A stretch of DNA of 14,292 bases from DASPTH01 sp035623515 (GTDB taxonomy: Bacteria; Actinomycetota; Acidimicrobiia; IMCC26256; DASPTH01), in the NCBI GenBank assembly GCA_035623515.1, contig DASPTH010000269.1, forward strand, positions 1 through 14,292. Direction: 5' to 3'. Position numbers and translations under genes: made by a program. Below are positions 6,121-14,292 of the stretch, piece after piece. Position 1 is the stretch's first letter; the number at the start of each line of letters is the position of its first letter. Under the pieces are notes generated by a model. The model saw only the letters and a program-made list of their open reading frames with translations. It was not told the DNA's origin and made no database searches.

Positions 6121-6920
6121 TGTCGAGCTACGTGATCCGCGGCGGGGTCGAGGGCAAGGCCCGCCTCGGCGTGATCAGCGAGGCGCTGGAGGTCTCCACC
6201 GCGGCGCTGCTCGATCGGGCGGGACTCCGCCGGGGCATGCGCTGCCTCGATCTCGGGTGTGGTGGCGGCGACGTGACCCTGGCCATGGCCCGGGTGGTCG
6301 GACCGACGGGAGCCGTCGTCGGCATCGACATGGACGCCGTGAAGGTCGAGCTCGCACAGCAGGACGCGAACACCGAGGGCATCCGCAACGTCGAGTTCCG
6401 GCGTGGTGAAGCCACGGAGCTCGACGCGCGCGACGCATACGACCTGGTGTACGCGCGTCTCCTGCTCACCCATGTACCGGCGCGAACGATGGTGTTGGAC
6501 CGCATGATCGACGCGGTGAAGCCGGGCGGTGCCGTCGTCGTCGAGGACCTCGACCATTCCGCGGCGTTCGCCTACCCCAGCTGCCCGGCGCTCGATCGCT
6601 GGATCCCTCTCTACAACGCAGTATCGGCCCGCCGCGGCGGCGACCCCGAGATCGGCCCGAAGCTGGTGGGCATGCTCCGCCGGGCCGGACTCGCCGACGT
6701 CGAGCTCGCGGCGGTGCAGCCCGCCTTCGTCAGCGGACCGGCGAAGCGGATCCACCAGATCACGGTCGAGAACGTGCGCGACGCCATCCTCCGCGAGGAG
6801 ATGGCAACCGACGAGGAGCTCGAGGAGCTCGCGGCCGAGCTCGAGGCGTTCAGCGCGGACCGCGAGACCATCGTCGGGTTCGTCCGCATCTACCAGGTCT
6901 GGGGCCGACGTCCTCGCTAG
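6120..6920 (+). CDS. Class I SAM-dependent methyltransferase
   Basis: A 266-residue protein from the GTG at 6120. SAM motif I is C-L-D-L-G-C-G-G-G-D-V-T (42-53), followed by V-V-G-I-D-M-D (motif II, acidic residue binding the ribose) and D-L-V-Y-A-R-L-L-L-T-H-V (motif IV region). The N-terminal S-S-Y-V-I-R-G-G-V-E-G-K-x-R-L and the L-R-x-G-M-x-C-L-D lead-in are typical of a large actinobacterial methyltransferase group (Methyltransf_11/25/31 type) whose acceptors are mostly unknown. An in-frame GTG at 6111 adds three residues; I prefer 6120 because the protein then opens at the conserved S-S-Y-V and a -10-like box sits just upstream. The gene ends inside a 10-bp palindrome (6914-6923) and converges on the TIR gene with a 69-bp gap. 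Substrate and link to the upstream enzymes are unknown. Confidence 0.85.
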   Translation: MSSYVIRGGVEGKARLGVISEALEVSTAALLDRAGLRRGMRCLDLGCGGGDVTLAMARVVGPTGAVVGIDMDAVKVELAQQDANTEGIRNVEFRRGEATELDARDAYDLVYARLLLTHVPARTMVLDRMIDAVKPGGAVVVEDLDHSAAFAYPSCPALDRWIPLYNAVSARRGGDPEIGPKLVGMLRRAGLADVELAAVQPAFVSGPAKRIHQITVENVRDAILREEMATDEELEELAAELEAFSADRETIVGFVRIYQVWGRRPR

Positions 6921-6946
6921 CGACGCAGTGACACCTCAGTGCAGTT

Positions 6947-6962
6947 GTCCGAGGTCGCGGAC
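6947..6962. terminator. Weak hairpin in convergent gap (possible terminator)
   Basis: The 69-bp gap between the methyltransferase stop (6918-6920) and the TIR gene stop (6990-6992) holds one small inverted repeat: gtccg (6947-6951) and cggac (6958-6962) around a 6-base loop. Five G+C-rich base pairs and no T-run make this a poor intrinsic terminator, far weaker than the element at 85-137. I list it because two transcription units converge here and no better candidate exists; Rho-dependent ending is equally possible. Confidence 0.2.
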
Positions 6963-6989
6963 CGCCGGGTCGAACAGCACCGAGAAGCT

Positions 6990-9900
6990 TCAGCGCCGCG
7001 GCGGGCAGGTCAGTTCGTAGTTGGTGTGCGGGAGGTACTGCGACCACTCGGCGCGCGTGAGGTTGCGGTTCGCGATCGCGCACGCGGTGTCGAGCCACCG
7101 CGACACGTCGATCTGCAGCTCCGACGGTGGTGGCGGAGGACCACTCCCGGTCGAGGACGCGATCGGCGCGCTGACAACCGAGGTTTCCTGCGACGCGTAC
7201 GCGAGCGCGACCACGCAGGAGGGGGCCGACGCGAGGCTGCCCTCGAGCGTGCCGCTGCGCGTGTCCCAGAGCTGCAGGTCGCCGGTCCCCGACGCGAAGT
7301 CGCCGCAGTCCATCGCCGCGAGTCGCGATCCATCGGCATCGAAGGTCACTGCCGACGCAGCACGGGGTCCGCTCCCCCGCAGGTGCGTGTGCAACACGCG
7401 CTGCGGCGTGATCCGCCAGAGGTCGAGCTCGCCGTCGTCGAAGCCCGTCGCGAGCATCCCGCCGTCACGGCTGAACGCGAGCGGGCCGACTCCGGCGTGG
7501 GCGTTCACGTCCACGCCGAAACGGTGCTGCATCGAGTGCGGACCGAACTCGAAGAGGTCGAAGCCGCCACAGCAGAGGATCTCCGACGCGGCGACGAGGT
7601 ACCGCCCGTCGGGACTCCACGCGAGCTCGTCGGGTTCGTGCGACGGCTGCGTGTCGGAGATCTTCCGGAAAGGCGACGTCCGCACGTCGACGCGGACGAT
7701 GCGCCTCCCGCACCCGAACGCGACCTGGCGGGCGCCCGGTGACGGGGCGACCGCGCTCCCGAAGTTCAGCCCTCCCGAGCGTTCGTCGCACCCGACGTCG
7801 GCGAGCGATCCCTGTCGGCGGCGCCCGGTGCCCAGGTCCATCACGACGAATCGATCGCGGATCGGGTGGTCGCTCGTGGCGCGCGCGACCTGCACGACGG
7901 CGCGGCTCATGGGGTCGAACACCACGTAGGGAGAGTCGTACGGGAGCCGCGTCACCAACCGACCGGTCGCGCGACGAACGATTTCCTCGCCTCCCTGCAC
8001 GGCAACCACGAGCAACGCACCGTCCGGGCTGACGGTGGTCACCTGCGCGCCCGCCGGCACCGACGCCGTGCGCTCGAGCGCCGATCCCGCGCCTCGGGTC
8101 CGATAGAGCTTCACGTCGCCGCCGTCGACCCAACCCGTCACGAACCGTGACCCGTCCGGGGAGAAGGTGACTCCCGCGAAGGCCTCGCCGGCGACGAGCG
8201 GCGGCTGCCGGACGTCGGCACCGATCGGGGTGCCGGTCGCGGCGTCGACGAGCCGGACGGTTCCGGTGAGCTGGTCGCGTGTCGCGACGACGGTGCCGTC
8301 GCTCGTGATCGCGACCACCGGCATGTCGGCGGTCGTTGCGATCGGGATGGTCCGCGAGGACGCGGCGCCGGTACGGAGGTCACAGCTCGACACGATCGCT
8401 CGTGTGCCGCCGGTGAGCGAGCTCGTCACCCCGAGGCGCGCGGCGTCGACCGCGAGGTCGAGCACGATCGGACCGGGTGGCGGCTGCCGGAAGTTCGCGT
8501 CGAGGCCGCCCCCGACGTCGGCCTGGCACTCCGCCAGCGTGGTGCCGTCGCCGACCGACCAGGCGTCGACGGTCTCACGGAACGCGTCGGGCGTTGCCTC
8601 GGAGGCCGCGACGTTCGCGAACGCGACCACCGAACCATCCGGGCTCAGCGCGACGCCGCCCAGCCCGCTCGGGACGACCTCGTCGGGTGAGGACGGCTCC
8701 GTCACCTGCCGGAGCGGCGCGCCGGTCGCGGCGTCGAAGAGGTCGAGGGTCCGACCGTCGGGTGCCTCCACGACGACGGTCGTCGCGCCGGCGCTGGCGT
8801 TCCAACTCCCGGTCACGGGGAAGGACCACGGCAACCGTGCGCCGTTGCGGACGTTCCACATGGAGATCTGGTCGCGCACGTCGGAACCTCCCGAGACGGT
8901 CTCGGCGGCGAGCAGGCGCCCGCCGTCGAGGAACCGGGGCGTCTCGGCCAGGAGCCGGGTTCTGCTCACGAGCCGCCGCGGTTGGCCGGGACGCGCCTCG
9001 GCGTCCCACACGAAGAGATCCTTCGAGTTCGGAGAGGCGTCGACCGCGGCAACGAGGCGGCCGTCGGGGCTGAACGCGGTCTCGCTCACCGCTTGCGCCC
9101 CACTCGGGAGATTGCGCAGGAAGCTCGGCTCGCGCGTGAGACCGTCGAGCAGCGCACTCCGCACGGCTGGGCCGCGATCGAGGCGGTTCGCCTGCGCGGC
9201 GAGGAGGAGCGCGAGACCACTCCGACCGGTGGCGAGGAGGTTCGTGGTCTGCGCGGCGAGTTGGCGGGCCTCGGCCGACCGTGCCTGCACCTGGGCGACG
9301 TCCTTCTCGTGGAGCGCAGTCGTGCGTTGCTGGTAGGCGAGCACGCCGAACACCACTGCCACGACGAGCAACAGCGCGAGCAGTGAGACACCGCCTCGTG
9401 CCAGGCGCGCCGCGCGTCGTTGCTGGCGCACGTCCTCCGCTTCGAGCTCGGCGCGTGGAACATCGCGCACCGGCTCGGCCAACTGCGCGATGGCAGACCG
9501 GAACTGCGGGTGGCGGAGATCCAGATGATCCTCGTCACGGGCCCATTGCAGGGGCAGGTAGCGCGGCTCCGACCGGAACCGGCCCTGCAGCGCCGGGGGA
9601 AGGGCGGTGGAGTCGGCGGCGAAGTCGTTGCGGACGGGGTCCCATTCGAGGACGCCGTCGGTCACGACGAGCAGGATCGTGCTCGACTCCTTGTGGTCGA
9701 GCCAGTAGTGGACCTCACGGTCGACCCACGGTGAACGCGCCGCGTCGGGCGAGCAGAGCACCACGAACCACTGCGAGTCGTCGAGGGCCGACCGGATCGA
9801 CTCCCAGAGCTCGGGCGTGACCGCGAGACCCGTCTCGTCACGGAAGACCTGCGACGCGCGCGGCTGGTACCACGCGCGCCCGAGCCGCTCCAACCCGCGT

Positions 9901-10007
9901 TGCACTGCGGGTGCGAGCCGATCGTCCGCACTGTGGCTGTAGGAGATGAACGCGTCGAATCCCACCGCACGAAACCCCGGGTCCCCCACCTCTGCGCGTG
10001 GTGCCAC
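6990..10007 (-). CDS. TIR domain - transmembrane helix - WD40-like beta-propeller receptor protein
   Basis: A 1005-residue protein with four parts. (a) TIR domain, about 16-120: F-D-A-F-I-S-Y-S-H (17-25), V-F-R-D-E-T-G-L-A-V-T (54-64) and S-P-W-V-D-R-E (92-98). Glu98 occupies the W-x-x-x-E position of the catalytic glutamate of NAD-cleaving TIRs such as SARM1. (b) One membrane helix, about 206-224, preceded by a basic stretch (R-Q-Q-R-R-A-A-R-L-A-R, 194-204), predicting TIR inside and the rest outside. (c) A helical linker, about 225-295. (d) Roughly 650 residues of WD40-like blades with S-P-D-G or related turns near 313, 455, 616, 660, 798 and 846 and WD pairs at 334 and 914, enough for about two propellers. 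The tail A-C-A-I-A-x-R-N-L-T-R-A-E-W-x-Q-Y-L (975-992) recurs in actinobacterial propeller proteins. Start GTG 10007 is the longest option; GTG 9989 and GTG 9965 are also possible, and 9965 puts FDAF at residue 3. It lies 30 bp behind the DUF7064/7065-type gene. Confidence 0.9.
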   Translation of the reverse strand: MAPRAEVGDPGFRAVGFDAFISYSHSADDRLAPAVQRGLERLGRAWYQPRASQVFRDETGLAVTPELWESIRSALDDSQWFVVLCSPDAARSPWVDREVHYWLDHKESSTILLVVTDGVLEWDPVRNDFAADSTALPPALQGRFRSEPRYLPLQWARDEDHLDLRHPQFRSAIAQLAEPVRDVPRAELEAEDVRQQRRAARLARGGVSLLALLLVVAVVFGVLAYQQRTTALHEKDVAQVQARSAEARQLAAQTTNLLATGRSGLALLLAAQANRLDRGPAVRSALLDGLTREPSFLRNLPSGAQAVSETAFSPDGRLVAAVDASPNSKDLFVWDAEARPGQPRRLVSRTRLLAETPRFLDGGRLLAAETVSGGSDVRDQISMWNVRNGARLPWSFPVTGSWNASAGATTVVVEAPDGRTLDLFDAATGAPLRQVTEPSSPDEVVPSGLGGVALSPDGSVVAFANVAASEATPDAFRETVDAWSVGDGTTLAECQADVGGGLDANFRQPPPGPIVLDLAVDAARLGVTSSLTGGTRAIVSSCDLRTGAASSRTIPIATTADMPVVAITSDGTVVATRDQLTGTVRLVDAATGTPIGADVRQPPLVAGEAFAGVTFSPDGSRFVTGWVDGGDVKLYRTRGAGSALERTASVPAGAQVTTVSPDGALLVVAVQGGEEIVRRATGRLVTRLPYDSPYVVFDPMSRAVVQVARATSDHPIRDRFVVMDLGTGRRRQGSLADVGCDERSGGLNFGSAVAPSPGARQVAFGCGRRIVRVDVRTSPFRKISDTQPSHEPDELAWSPDGRYLVAASEILCCGGFDLFEFGPHSMQHRFGVDVNAHAGVGPLAFSRDGGMLATGFDDGELDLWRITPQRVLHTHLRGSGPRAASAVTFDADGSRLAAMDCGDFASGTGDLQLWDTRSGTLEGSLASAPSCVVALAYASQETSVVSAPIASSTGSGPPPPPSELQIDVSRWLDTACAIANRNLTRAEWSQYLPHTNYELTCPPRR

Positions 10008-10037
10008 ACTCTGGCATGCGCGACGTGGGATTGGTGG

Positions 10038-11006
10038 TCAGGTCTCGCCGAAGCTCCGGCTGCGCGCGAAGCGGCGCATGGCGTGCGCGCTGAAGTTGTC
10101 GTGGTGCTCGCCCCAGGCCTCCATGCCGTTCACGTCCCAGCGGACGAGGGAGTTCCAACCGCACAGGTTCTCGTTGAGGAACACCATGAGGCGGTTCACG
10201 CACTCGCCCTCGGCGCGGAGCTCGTGACCCTCCTCGTCGACCGCGGTCACCAACACCCGCTTCGGCGCACCGGTGGGGTCGTCGCGCTCCAGCACTTGCC
10301 GGTTGCCACTCTTCAAACGCACGACGTCGCCGTCGCGCCCGAAGAAGCCCATGACGATCGGGTACTCGGTGGTGGCGTCGACGGCGATGCCCTGGAACGC
10401 GACGTTCTCGGACGCGCCGAAGAAGTAGGGCGACTCCGACGCGCGGAAGCTCCCCGACGACATCAGGAACTGCGTGAACTGCGACCGGCTGCCCCACGAC
10501 CGGTCGTGTGCGCCATAGCCGTTCACGGGGATCGTCTCCCCGCGGAGCTTGATCGCGCCCTCGAAGCGCCCGACCTGGTCGAGGTGGCCGCCGGCGGGAC
10601 CGGCGTTGGCAGTCGCGAGCGGCGGCATGGTACCCGTGAAGGTCAGCGCGATCGAGATCTCGGCATCCTCGGCCGTCTCGACGTCGGGGTCGTGGTAGGT
10701 GAGCTGGTACCCCATCTCGTCCTCGGTGCAGCGGTACCCGAGGCCGTTGGCGAGCGTGAAGTCGGAGAGCGGGCCGTCGGGCATCGGCAGGTGCCAGAAC
10801 TGCTTGTAGTACCGGCAGTTCCACGTCTGGTCGCCCTGGTCGTCCCAGAGCAGCACCGCGGCCGAACAGACGCCGAGGTTCGGGCGGAAGAAGGGGTACA
10901 GCCACCCGGAGAGCTTCCGGTCGGGCACGCCGAACGCGAACCAGTTCGTCTCGCTCCAGTACGGGTCGTCGGTCGTGGGCGGGTGGAACTCGTCGTTGGG
11001 GTGCAA
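10038..11006 (-). CDS. AttH/CrtC-like lipocalin-fold protein (DUF7064/DUF7065 type), function unknown
   Basis: A 322-residue protein. The mark is H-L-D-Q-V-G-R-F-E-G-A-I-K-L-R-G (141-156), then G-Y-G-A-H-D-R-S-W-G-S-R (163-174). The pattern G-x-G-x-x-D-x-S-W-G-x-R is the core of a family related in fold to AttH and carotenoid hydratase CrtC, recently split into DUF7065 (N-terminal) and DUF7064 (C-terminal); the domain names are from memory. The chain is rich in Trp, Tyr and Phe with an alternating strand pattern, fitting two lipocalin-like barrels able to bind a hydrophobic ligand. No signal peptide or membrane helix is seen. CrtC adds water to an isoprenoid double bond, so a hydratase or lyase role is possible but unproven. 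The start is TTG at 11004-11006, only 4 bases after the amidohydrolase stop, and no earlier ATG or GTG is usable, so it is probably made by coupled translation. Confidence 0.8.
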   Translation of the reverse strand: MHPNDEFHPPTTDDPYWSETNWFAFGVPDRKLSGWLYPFFRPNLGVCSAAVLLWDDQGDQTWNCRYYKQFWHLPMPDGPLSDFTLANGLGYRCTEDEMGYQLTYHDPDVETAEDAEISIALTFTGTMPPLATANAGPAGGHLDQVGRFEGAIKLRGETIPVNGYGAHDRSWGSRSQFTQFLMSSGSFRASESPYFFGASENVAFQGIAVDATTEYPIVMGFFGRDGDVVRLKSGNRQVLERDDPTGAPKRVLVTAVDEEGHELRAEGECVNRLMVFLNENLCGWNSLVRWDVNGMEAWGEHHDNFSAHAMRRFARSRSFGET

Positions 11007-11010
11007 CGGC

Positions 11011-12774
<1,764 letters not shown>

Positions 12775-12782
12775 GAGGTGGC

Positions 12783-13973
12783 TCAGGCGAAGTCGAACTC
12801 CATGTTCGCGCGCTTCAGGCCGAACACGAAGGCGTTCGGGATCTCCACGACCTCGGTCTCGGGCTTCATGCGCAGGTCACGCACCCGGCGGACGAACTCC
12901 TCGAAGAACACGCGGATCTCCAAGCGGGCGAGTGCGGCGCCCAGGCAGAAGTGCGTGCCGAACCCGAACGAGAGGTGCTGGTTGGGCTGGCGCGTCACGT
13001 CGAAGCGATCGGGATCGTCGAAGTGCTCCGGATCGCGGTTGGCCGACGGGTACATGAGGACGACCTGCTGACCCTTGCGGATCGTCGTGCCGCACAGGTC
13101 GTAGTCGCGGGTGGCGACGCGGCACATGTTGACGATCGGTGTGACCCAGCGGATGAACTCCTCGGTGGCGACCGCGAGGTCGGCACCGTCGCGCAGGAGC
13201 TGCCACTGGTCGGGGCGCGCCGCGAGCTCGAGCAGCGTGCGGGCAATGACGGTCCGCGTCGTCTCGGCGCCGCCGTCGAGCACGAGCAGGCAGTCGGACA
13301 GCACCGTGCCGTGGCCGAGCGGGACGCCGTCGATGGTCGCTTGCGTCCACACGCTCATGATGTCGTCGACCGGGCACGCGCTGCGTTCCTCGTACAGCTC
13401 GCTGCACGCGGCGAAGAACTCTCCGGCCGCGTTCATCACGTCCTCGTTCGAGTACCGCGGCCCGCCGCCGCCCAGAATCGTGCCCTCCGACCACTCCATG
13501 AGCTTGGGCCAGAGCTCACGAGGGAACCCGAGGAGGTCGCCGATCATGATCGCGGGCAGAGGCGCGGCGAGCTCGTAGACGACCTCGGCCTCGCCACTCG
13601 GCTCGACCGCGTCGAGGAGGTCGGTCACCGTGGCGCGCACGTGGTCCTCCCACGACGTGACGGCCTTCGGCGTGAACCGGCGGGCGACGAGCTTCCGCCG
13701 CTTGGTGTGCAGCGGGTCGTCGGTGCCGATCATGCCCGGGTCCGCGGGCAGGTTCGGGCGGTAGCCGCCCTTCTCTCGGTCGGAGCTGATGAAGATCTCC
13801 TTCGCCTTCTCGATCTCGAGAATGTCGTCGTACCGAGAGATCCCCCACAGCTCGTTCACGGCGTCCCAGTACACCGGCGCGTGCTCGCGCATCCATGCGT
13901 ACGTGGGGTAGGGGTCGCTCACGTAGAAGTCGCCGTCGAGCAGGTCGATCTCGCGATCGGTCACGCGGCTCAT
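12783..13973 (-). CDS. Cytochrome P450, CYP142-like
   Basis: A 396-residue soluble bacterial P450. The I-helix oxygen-activation motif is D-G-G-A-E-T-T (233-239), the E-x-x-R pair is Glu272/Arg275, and the heme-ligand loop is F-G-F-G-T-H-F-C-L-G (336-345) with Cys343 binding iron. The N-terminal L-L-D-G-D-F-Y, the G-G-Y-R-P-N-L-P region, D-D-P-L-H-T-K-R-R-K-L-V and V-N-M-C-R-V-A follow the CYP142/CYP124/CYP125 pattern of mycobacteria, closest by eye to CYP142, which oxidises the terminal carbon of the cholesterol side chain. A steroid or long branched lipid substrate is therefore reasonable but inferred. It needs ferredoxin and reductase partners, and none is encoded here. The ATG at 13971-13973 has a strong gaggaagga ribosome site and overlaps the upstream SDR stop as ATGA, so the two are coupled; the amidohydrolase follows within 8 to 26 bp. 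Confidence 0.92.
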   Translation of the reverse strand: MSRVTDREIDLLDGDFYVSDPYPTYAWMREHAPVYWDAVNELWGISRYDDILEIEKAKEIFISSDREKGGYRPNLPADPGMIGTDDPLHTKRRKLVARRFTPKAVTSWEDHVRATVTDLLDAVEPSGEAEVVYELAAPLPAIMIGDLLGFPRELWPKLMEWSEGTILGGGGPRYSNEDVMNAAGEFFAACSELYEERSACPVDDIMSVWTQATIDGVPLGHGTVLSDCLLVLDGGAETTRTVIARTLLELAARPDQWQLLRDGADLAVATEEFIRWVTPIVNMCRVATRDYDLCGTTIRKGQQVVLMYPSANRDPEHFDDPDRFDVTRQPNQHLSFGFGTHFCLGAALARLEIRVFFEEFVRRVRDLRMKPETEVVEIPNAFVFGLKRANMEFDFA

Positions 13974-14292
13974 GGTTCCTTCCTCGCGAGCATGACGTCC
14001 ATCCCGAGCGCCGGTTCGACGAAGGCGGTGAAGTCGGGGCCACGCCGCAGGTGGTGCCCGCCGTCCACGTCGATGATCTCGCCCGTGATCCAGCGGGAGT
14101 CCTCGCCCACGAGGAAGCGCGCGAGCGCGGCGACGTCCTCGGGCTCCCCGACACCGGCTACGCGGGACGCCGCCATCGGCGTGCCGGCGAGATAGCTCTC
14201 GTACACCGGCCCGTCGCGCGGGATGTTCTCCATGATCTCGGTGGAGATGAAGCCCGGCCGGATCGCGTTGAAGCGCACGCCGGTCGGGCCGT
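13970..14292 (-). CDS. Short-chain dehydrogenase/reductase, C-terminal part (partial, runs off the right edge)
   Basis: About 106 C-terminal residues of a classical SDR; the frame stays open to the window edge, so the GTG at 14278 is an internal Val codon, not a start. G-V-R-F-N-A-I-R-P-G-F-I-S-T-E-I-M is the standard segment after the catalytic Y-x-x-x-K (which is outside), and V-G-E-P-E-D-V-A-A-L-A-R-F-L with W-I-T-G-E-I-I-D-V-D-G-G-H-H-L is the usual SDR end, followed by an extra tail of about 30 residues. Coenzyme motif and active-site Tyr are not in the window. The TGA (13970-13972) overlaps the P450 ATG, placing this gene upstream in the same operon; an SDR next to a P450 often oxidises the alcohol the P450 makes. 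Confidence 0.85.
   Translation of the reverse strand, partial: GPTGVRFNAIRPGFISTEIMENIPRDGPVYESYLAGTPMAASRVAGVGEPEDVAALARFLVGEDSRWITGEIIDVDGGHHLRRGPDFTAFVEPALGMDVMLARKEP

Noticed and set aside
6914..6923. Perfect 10-bp palindrome tcgctagcga over the methyltransferase stop codon.
   Set aside because: It is short, has no loop for a stable RNA hairpin and no second copy was noticed.
6937..6989. After the TIR stop codon the same minus-strand frame stays open for 17 codons with G or C in nearly every third position (S-F-S-V-L-F-D-P-A-V-R...), hinting at an ancestral longer C-terminus.
   Set aside because: The stretch is too short, this DNA is G+C-rich in all frames, and the protein already ends with the conserved propeller-protein tail.
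8167..9336. Plus-strand open frame of 389 codons opposite the TIR-propeller gene.
   Set aside because: Ser/Arg/Pro-rich sequence without family features, antisense to a protein with intact domains along its full length.
6990..10007. The TIR gene as part of a recognised antiphage system such as Thoeris or a TIR-STAND/Avs-like module.
   Set aside because: No ThsA-like NAD-binding effector, NTPase, CBASS cyclase or restriction gene is in the window; the neighbours are metabolic.

Overview
This window is a high-GC (roughly 70%), gene-dense stretch from an actinobacterial chromosome. The evidence is an F420-type LLM oxidoreductase, a CYP142-like P450, an SDR closely resembling mycobacterial IpdF, and a TIR / membrane-helix / beta-propeller protein of a kind common in Actinomycetota. 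An uncultured Acidimicrobiia member or a mycobacterium-like actinomycete would fit; the sequence alone does not decide. I saw no rRNA, tRNA, CRISPR array, IS element or phage gene. The longest gap between genes is about 80 bp.

Layout. (1) The tail of a plus-strand SDR enters from the left edge and converges on the next unit across a perfect 23-bp inverted repeat (85-137). (2) A minus-strand four-gene operon (2927 down to 149) encodes a SnoaL-like NTF2-fold protein, an NMO-family flavoprotein, a TetR regulator and an IpdF-like SDR; the last three genes overlap end to start. (3) Diverging from an 82-bp intergenic region are plus-strand genes for an Rv3520c-like LLM oxidoreductase, an APH-fold kinase, a 3-alpha-HSD/coniferyl-alcohol-dehydrogenase-like SDR and a SAM methyltransferase (3010-6920). 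(4) A minus-strand block runs in from the right edge: a partial SDR, a P450, an N-acyl-D-amino-acid deacylase-like amidohydrolase, an AttH/CrtC-like (DUF7064/7065-type) protein and finally a 1005-residue TIR protein. All junctions in this block are within 30 bp and the first is an ATGA overlap.

How it may work together. The enzyme set (three or four SDRs, P450, LLM, NMO-family flavoprotein, SnoaL, amidohydrolase, kinase) looks like an accessory catabolic region for an alicyclic, steroid- or terpenoid-like compound. IpdF in Mycobacterium acts on the last steroid rings, CYP142 oxidises steroid side chains, and Rv3520c lies in the mycobacterial cholesterol region. No acyl-CoA ligase, acyl-CoA dehydrogenase or thiolase is visible, so a complete pathway is not present and the substrate is inference. 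The TetR protein is the only regulator and probably controls its own operon, perhaps also the divergent genes.

The most unusual gene is the TIR protein. It has a cytosolic TIR domain with the glutamate expected of NAD-cleaving TIRs, one membrane helix, and a WD40-like propeller that charge bias predicts lies outside the cell. It is a plausible transmembrane NADase receptor, sitting at the 3' end of a metabolic operon rather than in an obvious defence island.
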